A stretch of DNA of 64,000 nucleotides from Paenibacillus barcinonensis (lineage in GTDB: Bacteria; Bacillota; Bacilli; Paenibacillales; Paenibacillaceae). Made by a program: the position numbers and the translations under genes. Under the pieces are notes generated by a model, which did not search any database, had not been told where the DNA came from, and saw nothing but the letters and a program-made list of their open reading frames with translations. This document shows, piece by piece, positions 43,226-52,645 of this stretch. The DNA is taken from NCBI RefSeq assembly GCF_003217495.1, contig NZ_QJSW01000007.1:62001-126000 (forward strand), written 5' to 3'. Positions within the stretch are counted from its first letter, which is position 1. Every line of letters starts with the position of its first letter.

Positions 43226-45355
43226 ATGTCTTGGAAAAAAGTTCTGGGGAAAAGCACCATTCGTGTGGCTGCTACTGCATTATTACTCACACAATTATTT
43301 GGCGGAGCAGGTTCGGTTTCTGCCGCAGGCAAAGAAGTAGAAGTACACTTGATTGGAATCAATGACTTTCACGGCCAACTGGATACAACGTCTATCGTTG
43401 GTGACAAAAAGGCAGGATCGGCTCCAATTCTAGCAACCTATCTCAAAGAAGCTCGTGCGAAATATGAGCATTCTATCCTGTTCCACAACGGAGACTCTGT
43501 GGGTGCATCGGCTCCAGTCTCGTCCCTTGACCGCGATGAGCCTACAATGGAATGGATGAATATGATGGGCTTTGATGTGGGTTCACTGGGTAACCACGAA
43601 TTTGACCAAGGGATCGCAGCATTGAAAGCACAAATCTTCGGTGGTCTTGATCCGAAAGAAGGTAAAGTAACCCATGCCGGAGCTAAATTTGATTATGTGA
43701 ATGCCAACGTAATTGAAACGTCCACAGGCAAACCTTTGATCAAGCCGTATGTCATTAAAGAAGTCGGCGGCGTTAAAATCGGATTCATCGGACTCGTGAC
43801 CAAATCCACGCCAAACAAAGTGTCTCCAGCGGGCACTGCAGGTGTGCGTTTCCTGAGCGCTGAAGAAGAGGTTGCTGCCGTTAATAAATATGCAAAAGAA
43901 TTGCAGGACCAAGGGGTAGAGACGATTATCGTTCTGGCTCATGATCCGGCGTCCACGAAGGATGGGGTTACGAAGGGCGAAGCTGCTGATCTGGCGAATG
44001 CACTGCCAGCCAATTCTCCGGTTGACGTCATCGTTGCAGGGGATAACCATGCTCTGGCTAACGGTGTAGTGAATGGCAAGCTGATCGTTCAAGCGTACTC
44101 CTATGGTACGGCATTTGAAGATATCAAGCTGATGATTGATCCTGCTACCGGGGATGTAACTGAGAAATCAGCTACCGTAACAACAACATTCCAAGAGGGT
44201 GTGAAGCAAGACCCGGAGACCCTCGCGATTATTAAAAAATCTTTGGACAAGCACCCTGAGCTGACCAAGCCAGTAGGTACAACGGATGGCTCTGTATTGC
44301 GTACAGATGCTTACAATAATGAAGCTCCACTGGGTAATCTGATTGCAGATGCCATGCGTCAAGCGGACTTTGGAGATAAAGCAAGCAAGGCTGACTTTGC
44401 ATTCATGAATCCAGGTGGTATCCGTGCAGACCTGCCAAAAGGTGATGTAACCTTTGCAGACCTGGCTAAAATCCAGCCTTTTGGTAACACATTGGTGAAG
44501 CTGGAACTGACAGGTGCACAGGTGAAAACGTTGCTGCAGCAGCAATGGGGCACCAATGCAGACGGTACACCGAACACCAAAACATTGCAAATCGCTGGTT
44601 TGAAATATACAGCTGATTTCAGCAAACCGGTTGCTGAACGTGTAACGAGTCTGAGTCTGGAAGATGGTACACCGATTGATGCAAACAAATCATATACAGC
44701 TGTTGTAAACAACTTCATGGCCGCAGGTGGAGACAATTATAAGGTATTGCTGGATGCGAAATCCTCTCTGGCAGGCCCGATTGATCTGGATGTGTTCTAC
44801 AAGTACATCGTTGATACATTTAAAGGCGGCGAGATTCAAGCCAAAAAAGAAAGCCGTATTACAAACCTGGCTGTAACTACAGAGCCAACAGAAACACCAG
44901 CACCTGTAAACAATGAACCTATTTCTCGTGCTGAATTTGTAACTGCACTCGTTGATATGTTGAAGCTTAATGCTGTATCTACAGCACCTGCGTTCAAGGA
45001 TGTTGCTGCTAATGCTGCATATGCAGATGCAATCGCAGAAGCATCCAAAGCCGGTTTTATTCAAGGCTATGGCGGCAACTTCTACCCTGAACGTGAGATT
45101 ACGCGCGAAGAGGCAGCTACGATTTTGGCAAAACTCGTGAATAGCCCGGCATCCGAGGCAAATGCGGCAACAATTATCGCTGCTTTTGAAGACAGCAAGG
45201 CGGTATCTGCCTATGCGGTTAAACCGATGGCAAAATTGATTGATAAAGGCATTTTCAGTGCAACAGACAAAAAAATGCTGGAGCCTAAGCAAGTTCTTTC
45301 GACGAATGATGCTAAAGCATTGATTCAAAAAGCAGTTGCGGCGAAAGCTTCATAA
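43226..45355 (+). CDS. SLH-anchored 5'-nucleotidase / metallophosphatase
   Basis: A 709-residue exported enzyme of the UshA/YfkN class, expected to dephosphorylate extracellular nucleotides. A signal peptide (about 1-34) precedes the metallophosphatase domain: NDFHGQLD (about 46-53), HNGDSVGAS, GNHEFDQG and a later GDNHAL. The C-terminal 5'-nucleotidase domain (NPGGIRADLPKG, NFMAAGGDNY) ends at about 555. The last 140 residues hold two to three S-layer homology motifs (SRAEFVTALVDML, YPEREITREEAATILAKL), which would hold it at the cell wall. It could feed the nucleoside importer encoded upstream. Confidence 0.9.
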   Translation: MSWKKVLGKSTIRVAATALLLTQLFGGAGSVSAAGKEVEVHLIGINDFHGQLDTTSIVGDKKAGSAPILATYLKEARAKYEHSILFHNGDSVGASAPVSSLDRDEPTMEWMNMMGFDVGSLGNHEFDQGIAALKAQIFGGLDPKEGKVTHAGAKFDYVNANVIETSTGKPLIKPYVIKEVGGVKIGFIGLVTKSTPNKVSPAGTAGVRFLSAEEEVAAVNKYAKELQDQGVETIIVLAHDPASTKDGVTKGEAADLANALPANSPVDVIVAGDNHALANGVVNGKLIVQAYSYGTAFEDIKLMIDPATGDVTEKSATVTTTFQEGVKQDPETLAIIKKSLDKHPELTKPVGTTDGSVLRTDAYNNEAPLGNLIADAMRQADFGDKASKADFAFMNPGGIRADLPKGDVTFADLAKIQPFGNTLVKLELTGAQVKTLLQQQWGTNADGTPNTKTLQIAGLKYTADFSKPVAERVTSLSLEDGTPIDANKSYTAVVNNFMAAGGDNYKVLLDAKSSLAGPIDLDVFYKYIVDTFKGGEIQAKKESRITNLAVTTEPTETPAPVNNEPISRAEFVTALVDMLKLNAVSTAPAFKDVAANAAYADAIAEASKAGFIQGYGGNFYPEREITREEAATILAKLVNSPASEANAATIIAAFEDSKAVSAYAVKPMAKLIDKGIFSATDKKMLEPKQVLSTNDAKALIQKAVAAKAS

Positions 45356-45409
45356 TGTAAAATGTGATCAGAGCGCCATTTCAAACAATCTGATCGTATA
45401 GGAGAAAAC

Positions 45410-45456
45410 AAAAACACATCCTTAACGGCAACAGCCGAGTAAGGATGTGTTTTTTG
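45410..45456. terminator. Bidirectional terminator between 5'-nucleotidase and the large SLH protein
   Basis: AAAAACACATCCTTA pairs with TAAGGATGTGTTTTT, a 15-bp stem with A/T runs on both sides. Confidence 0.85.
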
Positions 45457-45476
45457 TTAGCCCATCGGGTAGGGGA

Positions 45477-48400
45477 TTAGATCAGACCTGACTTTGTCAT
45501 CAGTCTCTGAATGATCACAGCTACCTCAGCTCTAGTGATTGAAGCTTTTGGAGCGAATTCTCCAGTTGCTCTACCTGTGATCAGACCCGCTTGCAGACCT
45601 TTAGCAATACTGCTAGTGGCCCATGAAGAAATGTGTTGATCATCTTTAAATGCTGGGGATGCATTATCCGACGTAGCCGCTGAAACTTTGGCCTCCAAGC
45701 CGGTGATACGCATTGCTCTCTCCAGAATGACGACAGCCTCTTCTCGGGTAATCGTCTGGGATGGGTGGAACATATCATCCTCATAGCCCTGAATGATCCC
45801 GTATTGCTGAGCCTGTGCTACAGCACCGACATACCAATCGCTCGAAGATACATCGCTAAACGGAGCACTGCCTTTTTGATCAGGCAAACCTAGCGCACGT
45901 ACCATAATAGCAGCAAATTCAGCGCGTGTAATGGCGGCATCCGGGTTGAAATGAGCCGTATCCACCCCATTAACGACCATTCTGGATGCCATATCATTCA
46001 CGGCATCTTTAGCCCAATGAGACCCCACATCGGAGAAGGCCATCGGATGCCAGATGAGTGAGTATGTGCTATTGGTCAAGCTGTTCACAACAGCGTAATG
46101 CTTTCCATCGCGAGTTGTTACGTATGTTGGCACATGGCGAATCGTTCCTTCTTCATCCAATACAATGGCGGTAGTGATTTTACTTAAGTCTGCGCCATCC
46201 GGCAACGGAATTTCCCGTACAACGTAGGAACTGAACTTGTTAACCTCTACTGTTTTGTTATCGTACGAGGCAGTAACCTTAAAATCAACAGGAGGTGCGA
46301 CTACAGTAAAACCTTTTTTGCCTGCTTCATTGTTCATAAGTGCGGACTTGGCAGAGTCATTGGACACAATCTCTACATGAAGAGTGATATCTGTAAGCTT
46401 CACTTGTTGTCCAAACTGTGTAGCCAATTGGTTAATAAGCACTTCGGCGGCTGGCAATTTATAATTACCCGCTGGTGTGCGAATTTCCAAAGTAGCCTGT
46501 TTGTTCTCCAGCTGTTTTATGGCATCTCCTGTCAACATTGTAGACACAGTATCTTCCTTTGATGTTACCGGGATGACAATAACCGGCTTGTCTTCAGTCT
46601 TGGCAAGCTGTGTTGTCAGTTTACTTGTATCTACCTTCACAGTAAGCAGTGTTTTTCCGCTCTCTTTTGTGGAGGACGCTGATGCAATGCCCTCCTGTTG
46701 CTTACCTTCAACTAGAATAGGGAAGCCCGGATTGTTGCTTGGAACAACGGTGCTCGCTGGAGTGCTAGGTGTACTGGATGCTCCACCCGTTGATCCACCA
46801 GATCCAGTGCCACCAGATGAATTCCCCCCAGGCTCGCTTGGTTGCTTAATGCTGTAAGTCTCCGTCATCACTTCACTATCACTCAGGCCTTGCTTTACAG
46901 CGATCGCTTTGATCGTCATGCCGACCTTAACAGGAATGGGACTGCTGTAGATCGTGCCATTGTGGATGCTAGGTGTACTGCCATTGGTTGTAAAATAAAT
47001 CGTTGCTTCTTCGGTTGGCGAATTCAGCGTTACCGTTGTGCCTGCTGCTACAGCTCCCCCAGCAGGGCTAGCTACTGGCTTACCAGCCTGATGTGTGATG
47101 GTGTAAGTTTCAGTCATAAGCTCACTATCATCCATGCCTTGTTTTACAGCGATGGCTTTAATCGTCATACCGTCTTTCACGGGAATCGGTTCAACATAGT
47201 GACTACTCTGTTCTGTGGTTGGCACAGTACCATCCGTTGTATAATAGACCATTGCTCCATCCGTAGCTGAAGATAACTTTACTGTTGTACCTTCCGCTAC
47301 AGAACCTCCAGCGGGATTAGCAGTAGGCTTCCCAGCCTGTTGCTTGATGGTGTAGGATTCCGTCATCACTTCACTATTCATACCTGGCTTGATAGCAATG
47401 GCTTTAATGGTCATGCCGTCTGTGACAGGGATAGGGCTGCTGTATATCGTGCCATTATTAATCGTTGGTTCAGTGCCGTCAGTTGTGTAATAGATGGTTG
47501 CTCCATTAATACCTATTGTCAGTGTGACGGTTGTACCTGATGTTACGATCCCCCCAGATGGGCTTGCTGCAGGTGTCATGGATAATTTTTTAAGTTTGGA
47601 ATGCTCCAAATCTGTCACATATACATTATTGAAACGATCGGTGGCCATGCCATAAGGGTTAAGGAAGCTTTCCGATCCAGTAATGTTCTCCCATCGTACT
47701 GCACCGTTTTTCAATCTTTTGATTTTGTTGGTAATTGCGTCGGCTACGTACACCGTTCCTGTATTATCCACTGCTACGGATGCCGGGTTAGAAAAGTTCC
47801 CTCTAGTTGTAATGTCTATCCACTCACTTGCTCCAAGTAACCGTTTTTTAATTTTATGTGTACTTGTATCTGTCACGTAAATACTACCGTTACCGTCAAT
47901 AGCTATGCCATATGGAGTAGAGAAGGGTTCTGTACCAGTGATATCTACCCAGTTTTTTTCTCCATTCAATAAACTCTTTATTTTAGCATAACTGTCTGCA
48001 ACATATAAATTGCCATCGCTATCGACAGCTATTCCATTCGCATCTATACTTTCCTTCCCCGTGATGTCGAGCCACTCAGAAGAACCGACGGGCAGCTTTT
48101 TTATTTTTAAATGACCGCGATCTGCCACATACACATTTCCGAATTTGTCCACAGCTACACCTGTTGGATAATCAAATATTTCATTAAATGTAATATCATT
48201 CCACTCTTTTGTTTCATTGGAATATTTCATTATTTTGTTGCTCTGGTAGTTGACAACATACAGATTACCGAGGTTGTCTACCGCAATACCAAGCGGCCTG
48301 CGTAATACAGCCTTACCTGTGATGTCGGTCCAAGTAGTTGTAATGTCAGTAAAGTTCTGAAACTTCAGATAAGGATAGCCATCGTTTTTATTCTCATCCA

Positions 48401-49355
48401 TAGACCAGATGCCGGGATCGACGAAGCTCCAGTCGCTATAAGTCTGTTGTTGTCTCATTGCCCAAGAGCTTAAAGGCTGGCCCTTCTTGGTATCGCTTAT
48501 GCCCGAAATGTCTTGATCGTAGTATGATGATGTGATAGTTGCGTCTTTACCTCCATCATCGCCAATTAAGCCGCCAGCAGTAACAGTAACTTGTGCTTTA
48601 ACTTCAGCTGCAGCATAGGATTTTTTCACTTGCAAAGGATTGCCCCAAGTCGATCCGACTAACCCTCCTGCCCCTACCCTTGCTTCTGCGCTACCCATAA
48701 AATAACTATCTTCTATAGTTGTAGGACCGCTTAACAGACCGATCAGTCCGCCTGCAGAATTATCTGCCCGAACAGAACCTATCGCATATACCTGGATGAT
48801 ATTGGTATTGCTAATCGCTTCACCGATAAGGCTGCCAGCAAAATTCGAGCCTGAGCTCACAACACTATTTTCTAGTCCAAGATTTCGAAACGTAGCATCT
48901 TTCGTTGCGCCGAATAAACCGTTACGGAATTTATATCTTTCGTCTTGAAGATTAATCTTCATATTGGAAATGATATGTCCATCTCCATCAAAGCTTCCTG
49001 TAAAGGGTGCTCCACTGGTTCCGATCGCTGTCCATCCTGCTCCTTGATTGTAAGGGGCAACATCCAGATCAATGTCTGCAATCAGCTTGTAATAATGATA
49101 GAAATAATCAGGATGGTCGGTGGGATACTGAAGTGTCCGAATATTGTCAAGCTGTTCCGGTGTTGCAATTAACCATGGATCATCTTGCGTACCGCTTCCT
49201 CCAGCAAAGCTAACGGAATCGGCCCAGGAACGGCCTGATAATCCGAACAGACCGAACAGCTGTAGTACGACCAGCATGATGGCAGTTGTTTGTATCCATC
49301 CCCGTTTCTTTACCTTCTTTTGAAAAGAGTCCTCCGGGTTGTGATGCATGTTCAT
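45477..49355 (-). CDS. Large SLH-domain surface protein with GLUG, NHL and chitobiase-like repeats
   Basis: A 1292-residue exported protein. A signal-like helix lies at about 22-45. GLUG-type repeats follow at about 60-290 (GLIGDDGGKDATITSSYY). Six NHL-like beta-propeller blades lie at about 340-600 (PLGIAVDNLGNLYVVNYQSNKIMK). Then come three tandem chitobiase/hexosaminidase C-terminal-like repeats at about 605-850 (YYTTDGTEPT ... GMTIKAIA), a Gly/Ser/Thr linker, an unrecognised beta domain, and three C-terminal SLH motifs (AITRAEFAAIMVRALGL, TITREEAVVILERAMRI, SITRAEVAVIIQRLM). It is anchored to secondary wall polymers. ATG follows GGAGAGGATGAA. Probably binds carbohydrate or matrix. Confidence 0.87.
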   Translation of the reverse strand: MNMHHNPEDSFQKKVKKRGWIQTTAIMLVVLQLFGLFGLSGRSWADSVSFAGGSGTQDDPWLIATPEQLDNIRTLQYPTDHPDYFYHYYKLIADIDLDVAPYNQGAGWTAIGTSGAPFTGSFDGDGHIISNMKINLQDERYKFRNGLFGATKDATFRNLGLENSVVSSGSNFAGSLIGEAISNTNIIQVYAIGSVRADNSAGGLIGLLSGPTTIEDSYFMGSAEARVGAGGLVGSTWGNPLQVKKSYAAAEVKAQVTVTAGGLIGDDGGKDATITSSYYDQDISGISDTKKGQPLSSWAMRQQQTYSDWSFVDPGIWSMDENKNDGYPYLKFQNFTDITTTWTDITGKAVLRRPLGIAVDNLGNLYVVNYQSNKIMKYSNETKEWNDITFNEIFDYPTGVAVDKFGNVYVADRGHLKIKKLPVGSSEWLDITGKESIDANGIAVDSDGNLYVADSYAKIKSLLNGEKNWVDITGTEPFSTPYGIAIDGNGSIYVTDTSTHKIKKRLLGASEWIDITTRGNFSNPASVAVDNTGTVYVADAITNKIKRLKNGAVRWENITGSESFLNPYGMATDRFNNVYVTDLEHSKLKKLSMTPAASPSGGIVTSGTTVTLTIGINGATIYYTTDGTEPTINNGTIYSSPIPVTDGMTIKAIAIKPGMNSEVMTESYTIKQQAGKPTANPAGGSVAEGTTVKLSSATDGAMVYYTTDGTVPTTEQSSHYVEPIPVKDGMTIKAIAVKQGMDDSELMTETYTITHQAGKPVASPAGGAVAAGTTVTLNSPTEEATIYFTTNGSTPSIHNGTIYSSPIPVKVGMTIKAIAVKQGLSDSEVMTETYSIKQPSEPGGNSSGGTGSGGSTGGASSTPSTPASTVVPSNNPGFPILVEGKQQEGIASASSTKESGKTLLTVKVDTSKLTTQLAKTEDKPVIVIPVTSKEDTVSTMLTGDAIKQLENKQATLEIRTPAGNYKLPAAEVLINQLATQFGQQVKLTDITLHVEIVSNDSAKSALMNNEAGKKGFTVVAPPVDFKVTASYDNKTVEVNKFSSYVVREIPLPDGADLSKITTAIVLDEEGTIRHVPTYVTTRDGKHYAVVNSLTNSTYSLIWHPMAFSDVGSHWAKDAVNDMASRMVVNGVDTAHFNPDAAITRAEFAAIMVRALGLPDQKGSAPFSDVSSSDWYVGAVAQAQQYGIIQGYEDDMFHPSQTITREEAVVILERAMRITGLEAKVSAATSDNASPAFKDDQHISSWATSSIAKGLQAGLITGRATGEFAPKASITRAEVAVIIQRLMTKSGLI

Positions 49356-49540
49356 TTCATCCTCTCCAAAGCATTATTATCTCAAAGATATCATGGAGCT
49401 CTTAACATTCTCTGAAAACTAGATAGAACAAGCTCATGGTTGTTGGACAAACACACTTTTTCTGCCTTGTGCACTTCTATCCCTTACCAAAATCACTTTA
49501 TTGCATCTAATAAACTATCAAAATAAAGGAGGTTTTGAGA

Positions 49541-49873
49541 ATGGGAACGAGAAGAGTTCAGAGTTATCCGCTGGTTCGTATCTATAACTCCACACCGTAT
49601 AACGCTTTTGGGAAAGTAGAATATGTATCCTTCTTTTGCAGTGATGATAACTATGTGGTGCAGCGTGACGAGTCTTGGCAGGCTTCTTCGCGCGGAGTAT
49701 GTTTGGTGAAGAGAATTACCGCAACAGTCAGAACACCATATGGAAATATTGAAGCTGAGCCTTACACGTCCTCGGGCACATCCTACAGCCAGTTTGCCAT
49801 CATACAGGTGGGACCAAATCAGTTCAAGATTACTCGTGTTGTAGGTACACCAAGACGTCGTTGCCGGAAGTAA
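49541..49873 (+). CDS. Small protein, unknown function
   Basis: A 110-residue protein with ATG 49541 behind AAAGGAGG at ideal spacing. No signal peptide or membrane segment. The sequence alternates short beta-like stretches (LVRIYNSTPYNAFGKVEYVSFF, FAIIQVGPNQFKITRVV) and ends in a basic tail (TPRRRCRK). Two Cys lie in the middle. The 'YNSTPYNAFGKVEYV' style is seen in small beta-sandwich proteins of Gram-positive bacteria, but I cannot name a family. Flanked by a terminator at 49948. Confidence 0.65.
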   Translation: MGTRRVQSYPLVRIYNSTPYNAFGKVEYVSFFCSDDNYVVQRDESWQASSRGVCLVKRITATVRTPYGNIEAEPYTSSGTSYSQFAIIQVGPNQFKITRVVGTPRRRCRK

Positions 49874-49947
49874 TGTTATCGGTGGGAATTGGAGTAGAGG
49901 TTGCTCTATTATCGGTTCAATGAATCGGCTTGCTACAACAACAAAAG

Positions 49948-49987
49948 AACGACTCGCCATATCTAGGAATGGTGAGTCGTTTTCTTT
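49948..49987. terminator. Terminator after the small protein gene
   Basis: AACGACTCGCC and GGTGAGTCGTT (one G-T pair) with TTCTTT after it; bidirectional with the converging ATP-grasp gene. Confidence 0.75.
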
Positions 49988-50031
49988 GGCTGATGAAACT
50001 CTGTAACATTTTTGCATAACGAAGCTGTGGA

Positions 50032-50760
50032 TTAATGCTTCTGATACCACAATATCCGGCGATACACCGAAGCGTCCTTCAAGCGCCGGAATGGGCGAAG
50101 ATCGGGCCGATAGTTGCCTTCAATAATCCAGATACGAGCTTTTGTATCAATCCCGATATCGAAACCGACTTGTCTCAGTTCAGGATAGTGCACTTCTAAA
50201 GCCTTGGCTGCCAGCAGTGAAGTCCGTTCAACTTGATGAAGCAGCTTTCGCCCGCCGATATGGGCTAAATGCAGCGCTTTAAGCGCAGGGATCGTACGAT
50301 TAGTTACATTGGTGACCAGATATCCACGTGAGGCAACTTTGGCGTAGGTGCCGGTTACAGTCCATGGAGAAGAAATATCCTTTTGGCGCTGAACCATGAT
50401 TCGAAGATCGAATGGTCTCTGCTGGATTCGGGCCAGATGCAGACGCTGCTGTATAATATATTCACGTTCCTTGTAGGTTTCAGCAAGCCAGTACAATAAT
50501 TCGTCTGTATTCTGTATTGTATGGGTATTATTCTCGTTACGAATCCTATAGCTGCCGGATGGCAGATGTTCTATAAATACGATATCTCGGCCATACCTTC
50601 CGTTGCAGGGTTTCAGAACTACACTTGAATGTTGCAGCAGCATACGGTGTAGTGTTTCTTTATCCAACAACTGTGTTTCTGGCAGTTGCCCGGTAATTAA
50701 AGGTACACTGCTGAGGGCCCGATACTGTAGCCATTTGTCCCGTTGGAATACCATTGACAT
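50032..50760 (-). CDS. YheC/YheD-like ATP-grasp protein (spore coat associated)
   Basis: A 242-residue ATP-grasp protein. Visible motifs: VVLKPCNGRYGRDIVFIE (nucleotide-binding strand-loop), FDLRIMVQRQ, VGFDIGIDTKARIWIIEGN and PDLRPFRRL. The family is linked to the endospore coat in Bacilli and is shorter here than YheC/YheD because it lacks their N-terminal domain. Start is ambiguous between ATG 50760 and ATG 50754; the only ribosome binding site, AAAGG, is 5 or 11 bases away. Confidence 0.85.
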   Translation of the reverse strand: MSMVFQRDKWLQYRALSSVPLITGQLPETQLLDKETLHRMLLQHSSVVLKPCNGRYGRDIVFIEHLPSGSYRIRNENNTHTIQNTDELLYWLAETYKEREYIIQQRLHLARIQQRPFDLRIMVQRQKDISSPWTVTGTYAKVASRGYLVTNVTNRTIPALKALHLAHIGGRKLLHQVERTSLLAAKALEVHYPELRQVGFDIGIDTKARIWIIEGNYRPDLRPFRRLKDASVYRRILWYQKH

Positions 50761-50990
50761 CACAGCCTTTGATAAGGGTCTAGAACGCTCATCTTATTCT
50801 AAATCAAACCTGTTTTTTACATAAGCTGTCATTCGTCTAAAAAGATAGGCCCCTGCCTCGTTTGCCACTACAAAAAATATCTATAAAAGATATACATGTT
50901 GTCATAGCTGTATACGTAAAGCTGTGCTACACTTCATCGTGTAAATTAGTGAATTAATTCACAATACAAACATGAGGAGATACGATCTCA

Positions 50991-52262
50991 GTGGAACTGA
51001 CAAAAAAGAGATGGATTATTCTGATTGCAAGCTGCTTCATTAATCTATGTATTGGCTCCATCTATGCGTGGAGTGTATTTGCTGCTCCAATGGCAGCTTA
51101 TTTAAGTAGTCTTACCGGGCGTACATTAACACCAGGGGATTTGGCTATTGTATTCACCATCTGTAATTCAGTAGGACCGATTACGATGATCTCGGGTGGA
51201 TGGATCAATGACCGATTTGGGCCCAAAAAAGTCATCCTCGTTGGCGGTATTTTATTCGGGGGAGGTATGATTCTATCCGGGTTCGCAACGTCAGTAGGTT
51301 TTCTGGTATTCGCTTACGGGATTGTGCTTGGTCTCGGAACAGGTATGATTTATGGCTGCACCATCAGCAACTCCATTAAATTTTTCCCAGACAAACGTGG
51401 TTTGGTTGGGGGCGTGACTACAGCTGCCTATGGATTAAGCTCTGTTATCATTCCTCCAATTGCTAATATGTTTATCAGCAACTCGGGTGTAACCTCTGCC
51501 TTCTTTATTATTGGAACCGCCTTTCTTATCATTATCTGTGTGGCCTCGTTCTTTATCGAGAAATGCCCGGCTGATTTTGTTCCAACAGGCTGGACTCCTC
51601 AAGCTGCCAACGTTGGCCGTACGTTAAAAGAGGATAAGAACTGGAAAGGCATGCTGGCAAGCCCGATCTTCTATGTGATGATTTTACTGCTCATCAGCGG
51701 GGCGTTTGCCGGACTGATGTGTGTCTCTCAAGCCTCGCCAATTGCTCAGAAAATGGTGGGTTTATCGGCTGCAGCAGCAACAACCGTCGTCTCTGTTCTG
51801 GCGCTGTTTAACACAGGCGGACGAATTCTGGCGGGATATGTCTCTGACAAAATCGGACGTGTTAACACTCTCGCCATTACGTCTCTGCTATCTGTAGCCG
51901 GGCTGGTTCTGCTGTACTTGTCTGGAGAGAGCAGTGTAGTTACATTTTATATGGGTATTTCCATGATCGGTTTGAGCTTTGGAGCTTTGATGGGAGTGTT
52001 TCCTGGCTTCACCGCCGATCAGTTCGGGGCTAAGAACAACAGTGTAAACTACGGAATCATGTTTATCGGTTTTGCACTGGCAGGATATTTCGGACCATCT
52101 ATTATGAGAAGTGTGTATAGTGCGGATGGTAGTTATCAGAGAGCCTTTGTTATTGCAGCCATCTGTGGTCTGACTGGATTCATTCTTACATTTGTATACA
52201 AATGGGCTGTTAAACGTCAGGATCACAAGACAATGAGCCCTCCTAACGTGATGGCTAATTAA
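50991..52262 (+). CDS. OxlT-type MFS transporter
   Basis: A 423-residue, 12-helix major facilitator of the oxalate/formate antiporter-like group. Seen: N-terminal CFINLCIGSIYAWSVFAAPM, the loop 2-3 motif GGWINDRFGPKKVIL (residues about 68-82), GLGTGMIYGCTISNSIKFFPDKRGLVGG and the second-half GGRILAGYVSDKIGR. Such proteins carry small carboxylates. Start GTG 50991 follows GAGGAG with 11-base spacing. Monocistronic. Confidence 0.9.
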   Translation: MELTKKRWIILIASCFINLCIGSIYAWSVFAAPMAAYLSSLTGRTLTPGDLAIVFTICNSVGPITMISGGWINDRFGPKKVILVGGILFGGGMILSGFATSVGFLVFAYGIVLGLGTGMIYGCTISNSIKFFPDKRGLVGGVTTAAYGLSSVIIPPIANMFISNSGVTSAFFIIGTAFLIIICVASFFIEKCPADFVPTGWTPQAANVGRTLKEDKNWKGMLASPIFYVMILLLISGAFAGLMCVSQASPIAQKMVGLSAAAATTVVSVLALFNTGGRILAGYVSDKIGRVNTLAITSLLSVAGLVLLYLSGESSVVTFYMGISMIGLSFGALMGVFPGFTADQFGAKNNSVNYGIMFIGFALAGYFGPSIMRSVYSADGSYQRAFVIAAICGLTGFILTFVYKWAVKRQDHKTMSPPNVMAN

Positions 52263-52399
52263 GCACAGATGTGATCTTGCAGTCGAAACCGGGCTTGTAA
52301 CTTCAAAGCAGGCAAGCCGTGAGTATAAAACGGTTGCGTTGGATCATAATAATGTATCCTGCCAATAAGCGGCGGAGCAAATATATGTTATAACACGAG

Positions 52400-52428
52400 C
52401 CACCTGTTTAATTAACAGGTGGTTTTTT
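52400..52428 (+). terminator. Terminator after the MFS transporter
   Basis: CCACCTGTTAAT-like stem: CCACCTGTT/AACAGGTGG with T6 after it. Confidence 0.85.
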
Positions 52429-52645
52429 CATTATATGTCTCATTGATCAGTTTAATGGAGAGATATAGTCTGTAATGACTATTTCTCGTTTTCACAAAAG
52501 TGAAACATTTTTACCATTAGATTACAAAATTGCTCGTTTACGGTCCACCTTTTCAGTGGTATACTCTCCTATATTCATAAAAGATTTTAATAGAGAAGTG
52601 TAGCAAATGTTGGATCAAAATATGGCGAATTGGGGCTAATTTTGG

